Below are positions 45,204 to 53,587 of a DNA stretch of 64,000 bases, piece by piece. Position 1 is the first letter of the stretch, and each line of letters starts with the position of its first letter. The notes under the pieces are model-generated. The model saw nothing but the letters and a program-made list of their open reading frames with translations, did not search any database and was not told where the DNA came from. Source of the DNA: Mesorhizobium sp. AR10 (GTDB lineage Bacteria > Pseudomonadota > Alphaproteobacteria > Rhizobiales > Rhizobiaceae); contig NZ_CP080523.1 of NCBI RefSeq assembly GCF_024746795.1, forward strand, positions 248,001-312,000, in the 5' to 3' direction. The translations under genes were made by a program, and so were the position numbers.

Positions 45204-46229
45204 TCATGCTGGCCGGGCCGACTTGTCAGCACGCGACAGAAACCGCTTCAAGCTCAAACCGGCCAACAAAATGTAAGGCGGCACGGCCAGCGAATAGTGA
45301 CCACAGTTTAATTCCAAAATATTTGGCCTAGCCCCGGCGTCCTTCAGCCTCTGCATGAACCTCTCCGATAGCTCTGGCAACACCACTTTGTCTCTCTTAG
45401 CCAACACAACCTGAAGATCGAGATCAGGCCGTGCCAAACTATGCGCGTAATTCTCCAAGTTAAGTGGACCCCAGGCCCTTCTGAGGTCGGTCAGCTCAAT
45501 CTCAGGCTCAAGGCTATCGCGTATCGATCGTGTCGCGCGGCCCGTCCACACCATATCCGCTAGACTCCCCGCCGTCAGAAACAACGAGGCTTTTGACACA
45601 GCCAAGTCGTGTGCCGCGACTATGGCCGCAACCCAGGAACCTAAGCTCATTCCGAGAACCGAAATCTCTCGATAGCCTTCCCTTTTCAACCAACGTATGA
45701 GTTTTCGCCCATCCAACACTGCCTGCCGTACAGATTGGATCGTTCGACCGAGATTAGGGCTAAGCATATAGTCGGCGTGCACGGAGCCTGGACGGCTGCG
45801 TTCGAAGTGATAAGGCATAGCAATCTCGACAACCGTGGTGCCACGCTGCGAGAAAAAGTTTGCAATCTGTCGATTCCGGGAGCTTGCATTCCAATGGTGA
45901 AAAATCACCATCGCCTGATCGAACGCCCCGCTTTCCGTGATTTTCGCCGAGACGACATTGTTCTGTTCGATATCAGTAGAAATGTCCGATGGAAATTTGA
46001 GCCACCCATCTAGCCTTTCAAACCCCTGATCACTCACATTCGGGTCATCGAAAAAGGCTGGATCAGCCACGGCCTGGTCCGCAAGGGCACAGAACTCCTC
46101 GATACTTGTTATCTTCTTCGCACCTGGAAAGGCGAGTTCCGCGTCAAGGGCGAAATCCGATGGCTTCTTCCCTTCCTCACCGCGCCGCGCCCGCCGCTCA
46201 TCCCAACGATCAAGCCAACTATGATACAC
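45204..46229 (-). CDS. Alpha/beta hydrolase family protein
   Basis: A 341-residue protein with an alpha/beta-hydrolase fold. The oxyanion strand is MVIFHHWNASSRN, the nucleophile elbow is ISVLGMSLGSWVAA (Ser in GMSLGS), an acidic residue could be in LQVVLAKRDKVV, and the catalytic His is in ELNCGHYSLAV near the end. The N-terminal 90 residues are not part of the core. Its start overlaps the stop of the upstream membrane-protein gene by 11 bp, which indicates translational coupling and a joint function. The substrate and role in conjugation are unknown. Similar hydrolase/membrane-protein pairs lie in the transfer regions of rhizobial plasmids. Confidence 0.75.
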   Translation of the reverse strand: MYHSWLDRWDERRARRGEEGKKPSDFALDAELAFPGAKKITSIEEFCALADQAVADPAFFDDPNVSDQGFERLDGWLKFPSDISTDIEQNNVVSAKITESGAFDQAMVIFHHWNASSRNRQIANFFSQRGTTVVEIAMPYHFERSRPGSVHADYMLSPNLGRTIQSVRQAVLDGRKLIRWLKREGYREISVLGMSLGSWVAAIVAAHDLAVSKASLFLTAGSLADMVWTGRATRSIRDSLEPEIELTDLRRAWGPLNLENYAHSLARPDLDLQVVLAKRDKVVLPELSERFMQRLKDAGARPNILELNCGHYSLAVPPYILLAGLSLKRFLSRADKSARPA

Positions 46230-47835
46230 TCTGATTGTTTCCTAACTTACTCGCTTGCCCTCGCCCCAACCCTGGATCAAACAGGCCGTACATTGCGAAC
46301 AGCAGTCCAACGCCCAGAAGGATCGAAAAGCCAGCAAATGCATCGATCAGCAAGTAGCTAGCCACGAGTAACGCTACGATCGCTGACATCCTCCACAAAG
46401 ACATATAAAACCGACGTTCGACACCTAAACGGATGGAGCCGTACACAAATACCACACAGGTCGAAATAGCGATAAGTAGGGTACTGTAATGGGTCGGCCT
46501 ACGGTAGATGATCCCGGCGCTCACATCGCTGCGTCCATCAAAGGCGGAAGACATATCGCCGACCAGCCAAGACACAATATTCTCTCCACGCGATGTCAGG
46601 TAAGCACTCTGGAGCTTCATGACTATGGCGATCAGAAGTCCCAAAACAGTACACCGAAAAATCGCACGCATAACCCTGAGGCTGGCTTCATGGAGCTCGT
46701 GTTGATAGTCCACCTCCGGCCGATTACTCGCTGCTTCTCCAATAATCCAAAGATCATGGATCACCGTATAAAGCAAAATCAGGCCTACGAAGAACAGATA
46801 AAAACAGAGGCACATATACAGGTAAGCGAGCCCCGTGAACACGACCGCTTCCGGCACCGATATAACCTCAGGGCGCACAATCGCTAACGAGCCCCAATCC
46901 GTCGCATAGTTGCCACCCCCTTTGAGCAACGGGATTAAAGACACGCCGATCCACTGAAGAAGACCGGCGAACACCACACAAATCAAAAAAACCGCCCAAT
47001 ATGAATACGAAGAAGCTTGTACGGTGCGCGCCCAGGCATCGTCGCTTTCCATCTTGTCGCCCTGCGCCACAAGCTTTGGGCGGCCTTCATCTTTCCAAAA
47101 GGTCACCAGCTCGGTCACGAAGGCAAAAAACAGTGGCAAAAATACCATGAAGACGAATGTCCAATTCGCTGTCCAAAGAAACCCAACCTGCTTGACGACG
47201 CCATCCGCCCGGCCATACGTCACGCTGTGAATCCCCGTAAGATACGACAAAAACCCAAGAGCGGTGACACCCGCAAACACCGACGCCGGTAAATTCAGGG
47301 GAGATCCGCGACTAAAAAACGCCTCCGATTTCCTCGCCAAACTAAAGCGCCGGCTCGGCCCCTTGGGGTCAGTATCCAGTATCAGCTCTACCGGGGAGTC
47401 TGCCTCGTCATCGATGGTCGCAGTCACTGCCGTATCTGGAATCTCCTGCGCAACGCTGCTTCCGGCTCTCTTCCATTCTCGTCTCTTGGCCGATAGCCGC
47501 GATTGCGCCTGACTAAGCTCCATCTGCCATTCGCTAGTTGCGACCGGATCATCGCATCCAAAAATCCTCGCCAGCCAACGAATGTTGGCAGTGCTAATTC
47601 CCTTCTCGTTCTCTTGAAACCAAAGCTGCACCGTTCGCAGATCGACTCCAACCCGGTTGGAATCAATCAGTGAAATCGCCTCTGCAAGGAGTTCGGGCGT
47701 CCATGGGCCAGCAGGAAACCCGTCTTTGTCCAACAGTCGACCCGCACCCGCCGCCGCCAGTCGTTTGAATAATTCTTTGAAATCACTCCCGTCTCTCGGC
47801 GGAGGGAGAAATAACTTTCCGTTCTTAAACAACAA
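46219..47835 (-). CDS. RcgA-like membrane protein with N-terminal HTH-like domain
   Basis: A 538-residue protein. Residues 1-110 are soluble and resemble an HTH region (RTVQLWFQENEKGISTANIR followed by WLARIFGCDDPVA). Residues about 185-525 hold nine or ten hydrophobic helices. The sequence resembles the RcgA family of putative transporters, which is encoded in conjugation regions of rhizobial plasmids and modulates transfer. That link is from memory of the family. The start is a TTG at 47835, as no ATG lies before the conserved region. The 3' end overlaps the alpha/beta hydrolase gene, so the two are produced together. Confidence 0.65.
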   Translation of the reverse strand: MLFKNGKLFLPPPRDGSDFKELFKRLAAAGAGRLLDKDGFPAGPWTPELLAEAISLIDSNRVGVDLRTVQLWFQENEKGISTANIRWLARIFGCDDPVATSEWQMELSQAQSRLSAKRREWKRAGSSVAQEIPDTAVTATIDDEADSPVELILDTDPKGPSRRFSLARKSEAFFSRGSPLNLPASVFAGVTALGFLSYLTGIHSVTYGRADGVVKQVGFLWTANWTFVFMVFLPLFFAFVTELVTFWKDEGRPKLVAQGDKMESDDAWARTVQASSYSYWAVFLICVVFAGLLQWIGVSLIPLLKGGGNYATDWGSLAIVRPEVISVPEAVVFTGLAYLYMCLCFYLFFVGLILLYTVIHDLWIIGEAASNRPEVDYQHELHEASLRVMRAIFRCTVLGLLIAIVMKLQSAYLTSRGENIVSWLVGDMSSAFDGRSDVSAGIIYRRPTHYSTLLIAISTCVVFVYGSIRLGVERRFYMSLWRMSAIVALLVASYLLIDAFAGFSILLGVGLLFAMYGLFDPGLGRGQASKLGNNQSVS

Positions 47836-47943
47836 CTTATAGGCTCTTTTTTCGTTCCGTTTCGCTAGGCTTCGTATCCTATCGTGCCTTCGTCCTCAAT
47901 CAACGTTTTTATCAACTCGATTTTGGCCGGCAAGGGAGATCGA

Positions 47944-48018
47944 ATGACGGATGACCCGCTGGAGAGGCTGAACACGTTTGTTGCGTGGGAGATGCTTCGC
48001 AAACCGCCGGCCAACTGA
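47944..48018 (+). pseudogene. Possible IS5-like transposase N-terminal fragment
   Basis: A 24-codon frame, MTDDPLERLNTFVAWEMLRK and a short tail, looks like the start of IS5-family transposases (GDPLERLxxxVxFExFR). The frame ends at once and no other part of the element is present. The rest of 47843-48173 shows nothing recognisable. Confidence 0.3.
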
Positions 48019-48173
48019 AACGTTTGTCTGGTGGCAGGGTAGTGTGACCTCATGAGCGAACAGTGGGGGAAGCCAGGGCTTCGGGAGCCTGAGAAGCGGA
48101 GGGATGAACCCATTCCTATTTTTTTCGCCTCCCCCAGGTATCATTTACGAATTGTCATGCATGGAGCCGGTCG

Positions 48174-48518
48174 ATGCCCATTCAAGTGGTCTGTAATAAC
48201 GGAGTGATGGAAGAGGCCGATGGGGTCGCGAATCTGCTCGCGGCGCATCGTCATGCAGTCGCCATGGTTGAACGTCTCGGCAGGCGATGGATGAGGGCCG
48301 AAGGGCCGGACGCGACCCTGATCGGCCGGCGATTGGATTCGGTGATGGCGGAAGAGGCTATCGCGCGTCGGCGCGCGGCCGCTGCGCAGGTGGCCGATGT
48401 CGTTGAGATGAAAATGAAGGCAGCTTATTTCCGGCGGTTGTTGGGGAACGACTGGTGCGAGCTTGATGTCGACGATTTTCGCGCGTTGCTCGGTTCTTTC
48501 GCGAAACTGCAGTCCTAG
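48174..48518 (+). CDS. Hypothetical small helical protein
   Basis: A 114-residue, mostly helical and basic protein with no recognised family. GGAG is 9 bases upstream of the ATG at 48174. It is on the opposite strand to the neighbouring small genes, with its 3' end overlapping that of the membrane peptide gene at 48515 by 4 bp. A frame of similar length on the minus strand has weaker coding character. Confidence 0.45.
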   Translation: MPIQVVCNNGVMEEADGVANLLAAHRHAVAMVERLGRRWMRAEGPDATLIGRRLDSVMAEEAIARRRAAAAQVADVVEMKMKAAYFRRLLGNDWCELDVDDFRALLGSFAKLQS

Positions 48519-48679
48519 GAGAAGAGCGCTGAAATCCATGAGACCACGGTATTCCAGGCCGCATAGAGTCCCGCCGGCACCAAGATGATCGCGATGATTG
48601 CGACAGCATCGGCGATGGCGCCGTCAGTGCGTCCTTCCACGGGATAGTAATATTTGTGCGCATCATCGTCGTGCTTCAT
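48515..48679 (-). CDS. Small single-helix membrane protein
   Basis: A 54-residue protein, start at 48679 with SD GGAGAG upstream. A short acidic, Tyr-rich head (HDDDAHKYYYPVEG) is followed by one transmembrane helix (AVAIIAIILVPAGLYAAW). The start overlaps the stop of the nuclease-like gene by 4 bp, so it is the third gene of a coupled minus-strand unit divergent from virB. No function is known; an entry-exclusion or pilus-assembly role is only a guess. Confidence 0.55.
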   Translation of the reverse strand: MKHDDDAHKYYYPVEGRTDGAIADAVAIIAIILVPAGLYAAWNTVVSWISALFS

Positions 48680-49224
48680 TGTTGTCTCTCCGACCGCTTG
48701 TCTAGCAGCAGCTGCATAGGATGCTGAAACGTCGTGCCCCACAAACCTGCACGTTTCATCTTAGCGTTGATTTCGGCGACGAGGTAGTTCTCATTGACGG
48801 CTTTGCCCTTTGCTGTCGTTGCGGCAAACGCGTATCCGGTCGCTATGAGCGCTGTGCCGACGTCGATTGTTTCGCCATTCAGCTGCGCACCGCACACGAC
48901 AAAAACCGCCTTGTCGAGAGCGTAGCCGATCGGCTGGCATGTAACCGCCGCGCTATCGAACAGCGCAGCAAGGTGCGCCAGCGAGGTGTTCCCGCAATCG
49001 ATTTTGTTCCCATTTGGCTCTTCAGCTGATGTGCCTCGAAGACATGACTGGACGCCATAGAGGCGGAAAAGGTGATCTCCGTCACGCCAAGTATCTCCGG
49101 TCAGCAGTTGAGCCGATTTCGATACCGCCAAGGGCGTTGGCACGGCAGACTCGGATGCTTCCTGGGCCTGTGCCGATGCGCACAAACCAAATGCGGCCAG
49201 CATTGCGAAGCTCGCCCGCTTCAT
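48676..49224 (-). CDS. Secreted thermonuclease-like (SNase-fold) protein
   Basis: A 182-residue protein with a signal peptide (about 20 residues, ending ASAQAQ) and a staphylococcal-nuclease-like domain: DHLFRLYGVQSCLRGTSAEE, a hydrophobic core VVCGAQLNGETIDVGTALIA, then GYAFAA and AKMKRAGLWG. Catalytic Arg and acidic residues are only partly conserved, so activity is uncertain. SNase-like proteins are frequent in alphaproteobacterial type IV secretion clusters. The start overlaps the stop of the gene at 49221-49823 by 4 bp. Confidence 0.65.
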   Translation of the reverse strand: MKRASFAMLAAFGLCASAQAQEASESAVPTPLAVSKSAQLLTGDTWRDGDHLFRLYGVQSCLRGTSAEEPNGNKIDCGNTSLAHLAALFDSAAVTCQPIGYALDKAVFVVCGAQLNGETIDVGTALIATGYAFAATTAKGKAVNENYLVAEINAKMKRAGLWGTTFQHPMQLLLDKRSERQQ

Positions 49225-49823
49225 TCCTGGAACTGTCCACCGAGGTCGGCGGAATGCTCAAGATCGGGGCGCAGCGACTTGCCGTCCTTGTTGCGTCCGA
49301 TCGCCGCCATGTCGAAAAAAACCATTTCGTCATCGTCGTAGGCAACGTTGTACGGGTCGTTTGCATTGCCCGCACCCACGAGAGAGAAACACGACACAGC
49401 GTCGGGTTCACCCTTCCTGCTTTGCAGCACGAGTGTTTTGCAAAGCACGACGGATGCACGATGGTTGTAGATTGCCTCTTCATAGTCCTGCGCGGCTTTC
49501 GTGCAGTCCCATTGCTGCGCCTTGTAGGTAATCTTCGGTTTTGGACAGGCTGCAAGGCCGCGCAGTCGATACCCTCTGCCGTTGATGACGCGCTCGGTCG
49601 CCGACGGCACTTTGACTGGCGAGATGAGGGTCGCCGCATCGCGCTGAAAGAGCGCACCTTTCGCATCGTAGCGCTCATAGACGAACACCTTTTCGCCCGG
49701 CTTGGCAAACTGGAGCAGGTAATGCTCCGAGGGTTGCGCGAAGGCGCTCGGGGCGTCGGCGCCGGCAGCATAAGCCACGGTGCCCTGGAGCAACAACACC
49801 GTGCAAAGGGCCGTCTGTTTCAT
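49221..49823 (-). CDS. Secreted hypothetical protein
   Basis: A 200-residue protein starting at the ATG at 49823 (MKQTALCTVLLLQGTVAYA), with a signal peptide of about 20 residues. The mature part has six Cys and a strand-rich pattern. No family was recognised. It is the first gene of the minus-strand unit that diverges from virB1, and the shared 87-bp promoter region carries two copies of the 14-bp motif. Confidence 0.7.
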   Translation of the reverse strand: MKQTALCTVLLLQGTVAYAAGADAPSAFAQPSEHYLLQFAKPGEKVFVYERYDAKGALFQRDAATLISPVKVPSATERVINGRGYRLRGLAACPKPKITYKAQQWDCTKAAQDYEEAIYNHRASVVLCKTLVLQSRKGEPDAVSCFSLVGAGNANDPYNVAYDDDEMVFFDMAAIGRNKDGKSLRPDLEHSADLGGQFQE

Positions 49824-49852
49824 CGAAATCCGTCCTTGTGATCGATATCGTG

Positions 49853-49896
49853 TTGACACTTTACTAGGGCTGCGTGTAGCCATAGTAAAGTGTTAA
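49853..49896. promoter_or_regulatory. Paired 14-bp inverted motif in the virB1 divergent promoter
   Basis: TTGACACTTTACTA (49853-49866) and TAGTAAAGTGTTAA (49883-49896) are inverted copies with one mismatch, 16 bases apart. TTGACA also resembles a -35 box. The same motif occurs before virB8 (56762-56775) and, with two changes, at 41772-41785. Confidence 0.6.
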
Positions 49897-49910
49897 ATTT
49901 TGGCGACAGT

Positions 49911-50564
49911 ATGAACACTCGATTCGCTCTTCTGCTCACCCTGTGCGGCGCTACAATGCCCTTCGTAGCGCACGGTCGGGACCTGGCATCAGACCGCGTA
50001 GCAGTCGCCTTTGCAACTACGCCGGCGCAAGCCCTTGCTGCGGCCGGGGCGCAAAGGTCAGGGGCGTGTAAAACCGGAAATCGTGCAGAGGTCTCCCAAC
50101 TTGTGCGTTCTATCGCGCAAGAAGAAGGGTTCGACGCCGATCTGGCCGAGGCGATTGCATGGGCCGAAAGCGATCTCGGCGCCAGTCAGGGTCCCTCGAA
50201 GGCCGGAGCCCTGGGAATCATGCAGTTGATGCCGGGCACGGCGGCCGATCTCGGCGTGAGCGACCGTTGCGATACACAGGCAAATGTCCGGGCTGGCTTG
50301 CGCTATCTGAAGTCACTCTATGGGGAGTTCGGGGATCCGCTCCTGATGCTGGCGGCTTATAACGCCGGGCCAAACAGCGTCTACAAGGCGCAGGGCATTC
50401 CGGTGAATTCGGAGACGGCCGAATACATCGTGAAAATACTCAATCGCTGGAAGTTCGGCGGTGTCGTGAAGAACCCCGCCCTGACCAAATCCGAAACGCT
50501 CGCCGCACCGGCAGCAAGCGAGGACGCTTGGCAGGATGGTCATGTCATGGATCTCGGCAACTGA
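49911..50564 (+). CDS. virB1: Type IV secretion lytic transglycosylase VirB1
   Basis: A 217-residue protein with a signal peptide (about 20 residues, ending VAHG) and an SLT domain. The catalytic Glu is in AEAIAWAESDLG, and the substrate-binding blocks are GALGIMQLMPGTAADLGV and MLAAYNAGPNSVYK. It opens the cell wall locally so that the secretion channel can be built. The ATG at 49911 (MNTRFALLLTLC) gives the best signal peptide. It is the first gene of the virB operon and lies 15 bp after the paired motif. Confidence 0.9.
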   Translation: MNTRFALLLTLCGATMPFVAHGRDLASDRVAVAFATTPAQALAAAGAQRSGACKTGNRAEVSQLVRSIAQEEGFDADLAEAIAWAESDLGASQGPSKAGALGIMQLMPGTAADLGVSDRCDTQANVRAGLRYLKSLYGEFGDPLLMLAAYNAGPNSVYKAQGIPVNSETAEYIVKILNRWKFGGVVKNPALTKSETLAAPAASEDAWQDGHVMDLGN

Positions 50565-50576
50565 AAGGAGCCAAGG

Positions 50577-50891
50577 GTGGAATATAAGAAAGCAGGCAAA
50601 TTTGCCCTGAAACTGGCCTTGGCCTCGGCGGTCGGAATAGCGCTCGCGCCAGCCACTGCGTATGCCCAGTCGGCCGCGCCAGTCGAAAATGTGCTGCAGT
50701 GGTTCGTCGGAGTTCTGCAGGGCAACATAGCGCGTTCGTTCGCCATCATCGCGGTCTGTTTTCTCGGCTTTCTCGCCATGACGGGCCGGCTGGCGTGGAT
50801 GATGGCTTTCTCCATCATCATCGGCATCGCTCTGATTTTCGGCGCCGCCCAGCTTGTGGATGCGGTCCGCGCGACCGCCGGAGGCAGCTGA
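50577..50891 (+). CDS. virB2: Type IV pilin VirB2
   Basis: A 104-residue TrbC/VirB2-type pilin: a long signal sequence (about 30 residues ending AYAQS), then two hydrophobic helices (about residues 52-72 and 76-98) with a short loop. It would form the conjugative pilus and part of the channel. The start is GTG with AAAGGAG just upstream, and no other start fits. The gene is followed by virB3 after 3 bp. Confidence 0.88.
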   Translation: MEYKKAGKFALKLALASAVGIALAPATAYAQSAAPVENVLQWFVGVLQGNIARSFAIIAVCFLGFLAMTGRLAWMMAFSIIIGIALIFGAAQLVDAVRATAGGS

Positions 50892-50894
50892 GAC

Positions 50895-51188
50895 ATGGAC
50901 GACGAGGAGGTCTATGTCGAGCCTGTCAGCCTGCCACTGACGCGCCCCCCAATGAAATGGGGGGTACGCTATGAGGTTTTTGCCCTGAATGGCATTCTTG
51001 CGGTGATCGGCTTCATCGCCACGAGCAGCTTCATGCTCGGCCTTGGCGTGTTCGGCGTGGTGCATCTGGTCAGCGCATATCTGTGCCAGCGCGACCCCTA
51101 CATGTTCCATATTTTCGAGCGGCGCATCTCCAAACGCGGAGCGGTGGCGAACCTTACTTTTTGGGGCGCGAGGAGCTATTCGCCGTGA
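50895..51188 (+). CDS. virB3: Type IV secretion protein VirB3
   Basis: A 97-residue inner-membrane protein with the VirB3 pattern: a short polar N-terminus with PLTRPPMKWGVRYEV, two close hydrophobic helices (about residues 28-48 and 50-66), and a polar tail with HIFERRISKRG. It is required with VirB4 for pilus assembly. The stop overlaps the virB4 GTG start (GTGA). Confidence 0.88.
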   Translation: MDDEEVYVEPVSLPLTRPPMKWGVRYEVFALNGILAVIGFIATSSFMLGLGVFGVVHLVSAYLCQRDPYMFHIFERRISKRGAVANLTFWGARSYSP

Positions 51189-53587
51189 GCCTCGATGCCG
51201 ACCTGAAATTTGGCCGTGAGCGCCGCCGCGAAAAACCCGCGGCGATGCATATCCCCTACCTTCGCCATGTTGATGACAATCTGATCGTGACGAAGAGTGG
51301 CTTTCTGGTCGGAGCCATCCACCTCAGCGGCCTGCCGTTCCAGACGATGGACCAGGCCGAGCTGAACAGCCGAATGTTCAACCGCAACACGACGTTCCGC
51401 AATCTCTCGACGTCTCGCTTTGCGGTCTACACGACGATCATCCGCCGCCACGTGACGCCTGAGATCGAAGGCGACTTTGACAATCCTTTCGTGGCCGAGC
51501 TCGACGCCCGCTACATGGATGAGCTTGGGGCGAAAAACCTTTTCGTCAACGAGGCGTATCTGACTGTCATACGCCGACCGATGGTCGGCCGCGTCGGCTG
51601 GGTGGACAAGGCGCTCAATGCGTTTCGCATAAGTACCGCGGGCGAGGAAACCCGCGAAGAGGCGATGGCCGAATTGCGTGACGTTCTCGACGGCGTCGTC
51701 AAGGATTTCACGGCTTATGGTGCGCGTCTTCTCGGCGTCGTAAAACGCCGCGAAAGCTTCTTTTCCGAGCCGGCGGAATTTCTGGCGAAGATCCTCGCCG
51801 GCGGCGTCGACGTGGAAATGCCTTTGCCGCGCATGAGCCTTGGTGATGTGCTGACGACACGACAGCTGTTTTTCGGCAAATCCGCGCTGGAACTCCGCGG
51901 ACCGGACGCTGGCAAGCTCGGCGCCATGGTGTCGATCAAGGAATACCCGCCGTTCACCGCTCCGGGCTCATTGGATGGTCTCTTGCGCCTGCCCCATGAG
52001 TTTGTCCTGACGCAGAGTTTTGCGATCGAAGATCGTGTAACGGCGATGCGCAGGATCAACACGATCGCGAACCAGGTTGAGGGCTCAGACGAGGCGGGCA
52101 CGACGGTCGAGGAGTCCGTCCACGACGGCGCCGACAAGCTGGCCGGCGGCGAAGTCGTCTTCGGACAACATCACATGAGCGTCATGGCCTTGGCATCGGA
52201 CATGAATGGTCTCAACCGTGCGCTATCCGACATTACGGCCGAGCTTTCGCGCATGTCGATCGTGCCGGTACGCGAGACACTGAACACGGAACTGGCCTTC
52301 TGGGCGCAATTGCCGGGAAATTTCAGCTACATCGCGCGACGTGCTTTGATCTCGTCGCTAAATTTCGCCGGCCTTTTCTCAGGACACAATTTCCCGTCCG
52401 GCCAATGTGAGCGGCTGCATTGGAAACGGCCCATCGCTTTGCTCGAAACGACCAGCCAGACGGCCTACTATTTCAATTTCCACGTTCACGATGTCGGGCA
52501 CTTCACGGTGTTCGGCCCGACCGGCTCGGGCAAGACTGTGGTGCTGTCGTTCCTGATGGCACAGGCCATGCGCATCATGCCGCGGCCGCGATGTGTTTAT
52601 TTCGACTACATGCGCGGCGCTGAAATTTTCGTTCGGGCGCTCGGCGGTCGCTACGAGGTGATGGAACCCTCCCGGCCGACTGGGTTCGCCCCATTGCAGC
52701 TTGAGGATACGGCAGAAAACCGTTCTTTCCTGGAAGATTTGCTCCTCTACATTCTGACGCCGGAAGGCGGCGCGCTGGACGTGGCGGAGATGCGTGTCAT
52801 CAACGCCGCCGTCGACATGATCTACAAGATCCCGCGCGAACAGCGGACCTTCGACCTGCTGCCGGAAGTGCTGCGGGGCTCGCTCATGCCTGGCATGAAT
52901 GATCTGGCCGCGCGGATACAGCCCTGGCTCGACCCGAAGGACAAGGGCTGGCTTTTCAACAATCCCGTCGATCTCATCGATTTCTCGAAGCCGGTTGTCG
53001 GCTTCGACATGACCAGAATCCTGGGCGACCGAAAGCTGCGCTCAGCAGCGTTGCTCTACATCTTCCATCGTCTTGAGGAGGTCATCGACGGCTCGCCGAT
53101 CATGCTCTTCCTCGATGAAGGTTGGAAGCTGCTGGACGACGCGGTTTTCGCTGCTTTCATCAATGAAACACTGAAGACCATTCGTCGCCGCAACGGCGTG
53201 GTCGGCTTCGGCACCCAGACAGCGGAAGACGTCGTCAGTTCCTCCATCTCATCGTCGCTGATCGAGCAAACGAAGACCAACATTTTCTTCCCCAACCCGA
53301 AGGCGAGCAAGGAGTCCTACATGGAACGCTTCTCGCTGACAGCGAAAGAATTCGAGTTCGTGCGCCGCACCGCGAAGGAAACTCGCACCTTCCTCGTCAA
53401 GCACGACAGCGACTCGATCGTAGCCAAGCTCGATTTGTCGGCGATGCCCGATCTCATCAAGGTCTTGTCCTCGAACGAAGCCAACAGCAAGGAATGCGCA
53501 CGGCTCCGGGAGACCTTCGGCGACGAGCCGGAAATGTGGCTGCCATACTTCTGCGGATGGGAGAACGAGCATGACGAAGCGGCTTAG
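51185..53587 (+). CDS. virB4: Type IV secretion ATPase VirB4
   Basis: An 800-residue ATPase. The N-terminal CagE/TrbE/VirB domain (about residues 1-400) precedes the RecA-like core with Walker A GPTGSGKT (about 444-451) and Walker B IMLFLDEGWKLLDD (about 640). It drives pilus biogenesis and transfer. The start is the GTG at 51185, which overlaps the virB3 stop. The longer frame that begins in virB3 is rejected. The gene overlaps the next gene by 17 bp. Confidence 0.92.
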   Translation: MSLDADLKFGRERRREKPAAMHIPYLRHVDDNLIVTKSGFLVGAIHLSGLPFQTMDQAELNSRMFNRNTTFRNLSTSRFAVYTTIIRRHVTPEIEGDFDNPFVAELDARYMDELGAKNLFVNEAYLTVIRRPMVGRVGWVDKALNAFRISTAGEETREEAMAELRDVLDGVVKDFTAYGARLLGVVKRRESFFSEPAEFLAKILAGGVDVEMPLPRMSLGDVLTTRQLFFGKSALELRGPDAGKLGAMVSIKEYPPFTAPGSLDGLLRLPHEFVLTQSFAIEDRVTAMRRINTIANQVEGSDEAGTTVEESVHDGADKLAGGEVVFGQHHMSVMALASDMNGLNRALSDITAELSRMSIVPVRETLNTELAFWAQLPGNFSYIARRALISSLNFAGLFSGHNFPSGQCERLHWKRPIALLETTSQTAYYFNFHVHDVGHFTVFGPTGSGKTVVLSFLMAQAMRIMPRPRCVYFDYMRGAEIFVRALGGRYEVMEPSRPTGFAPLQLEDTAENRSFLEDLLLYILTPEGGALDVAEMRVINAAVDMIYKIPREQRTFDLLPEVLRGSLMPGMNDLAARIQPWLDPKDKGWLFNNPVDLIDFSKPVVGFDMTRILGDRKLRSAALLYIFHRLEEVIDGSPIMLFLDEGWKLLDDAVFAAFINETLKTIRRRNGVVGFGTQTAEDVVSSSISSSLIEQTKTNIFFPNPKASKESYMERFSLTAKEFEFVRRTAKETRTFLVKHDSDSIVAKLDLSAMPDLIKVLSSNEANSKECARLRETFGDEPEMWLPYFCGWENEHDEAA

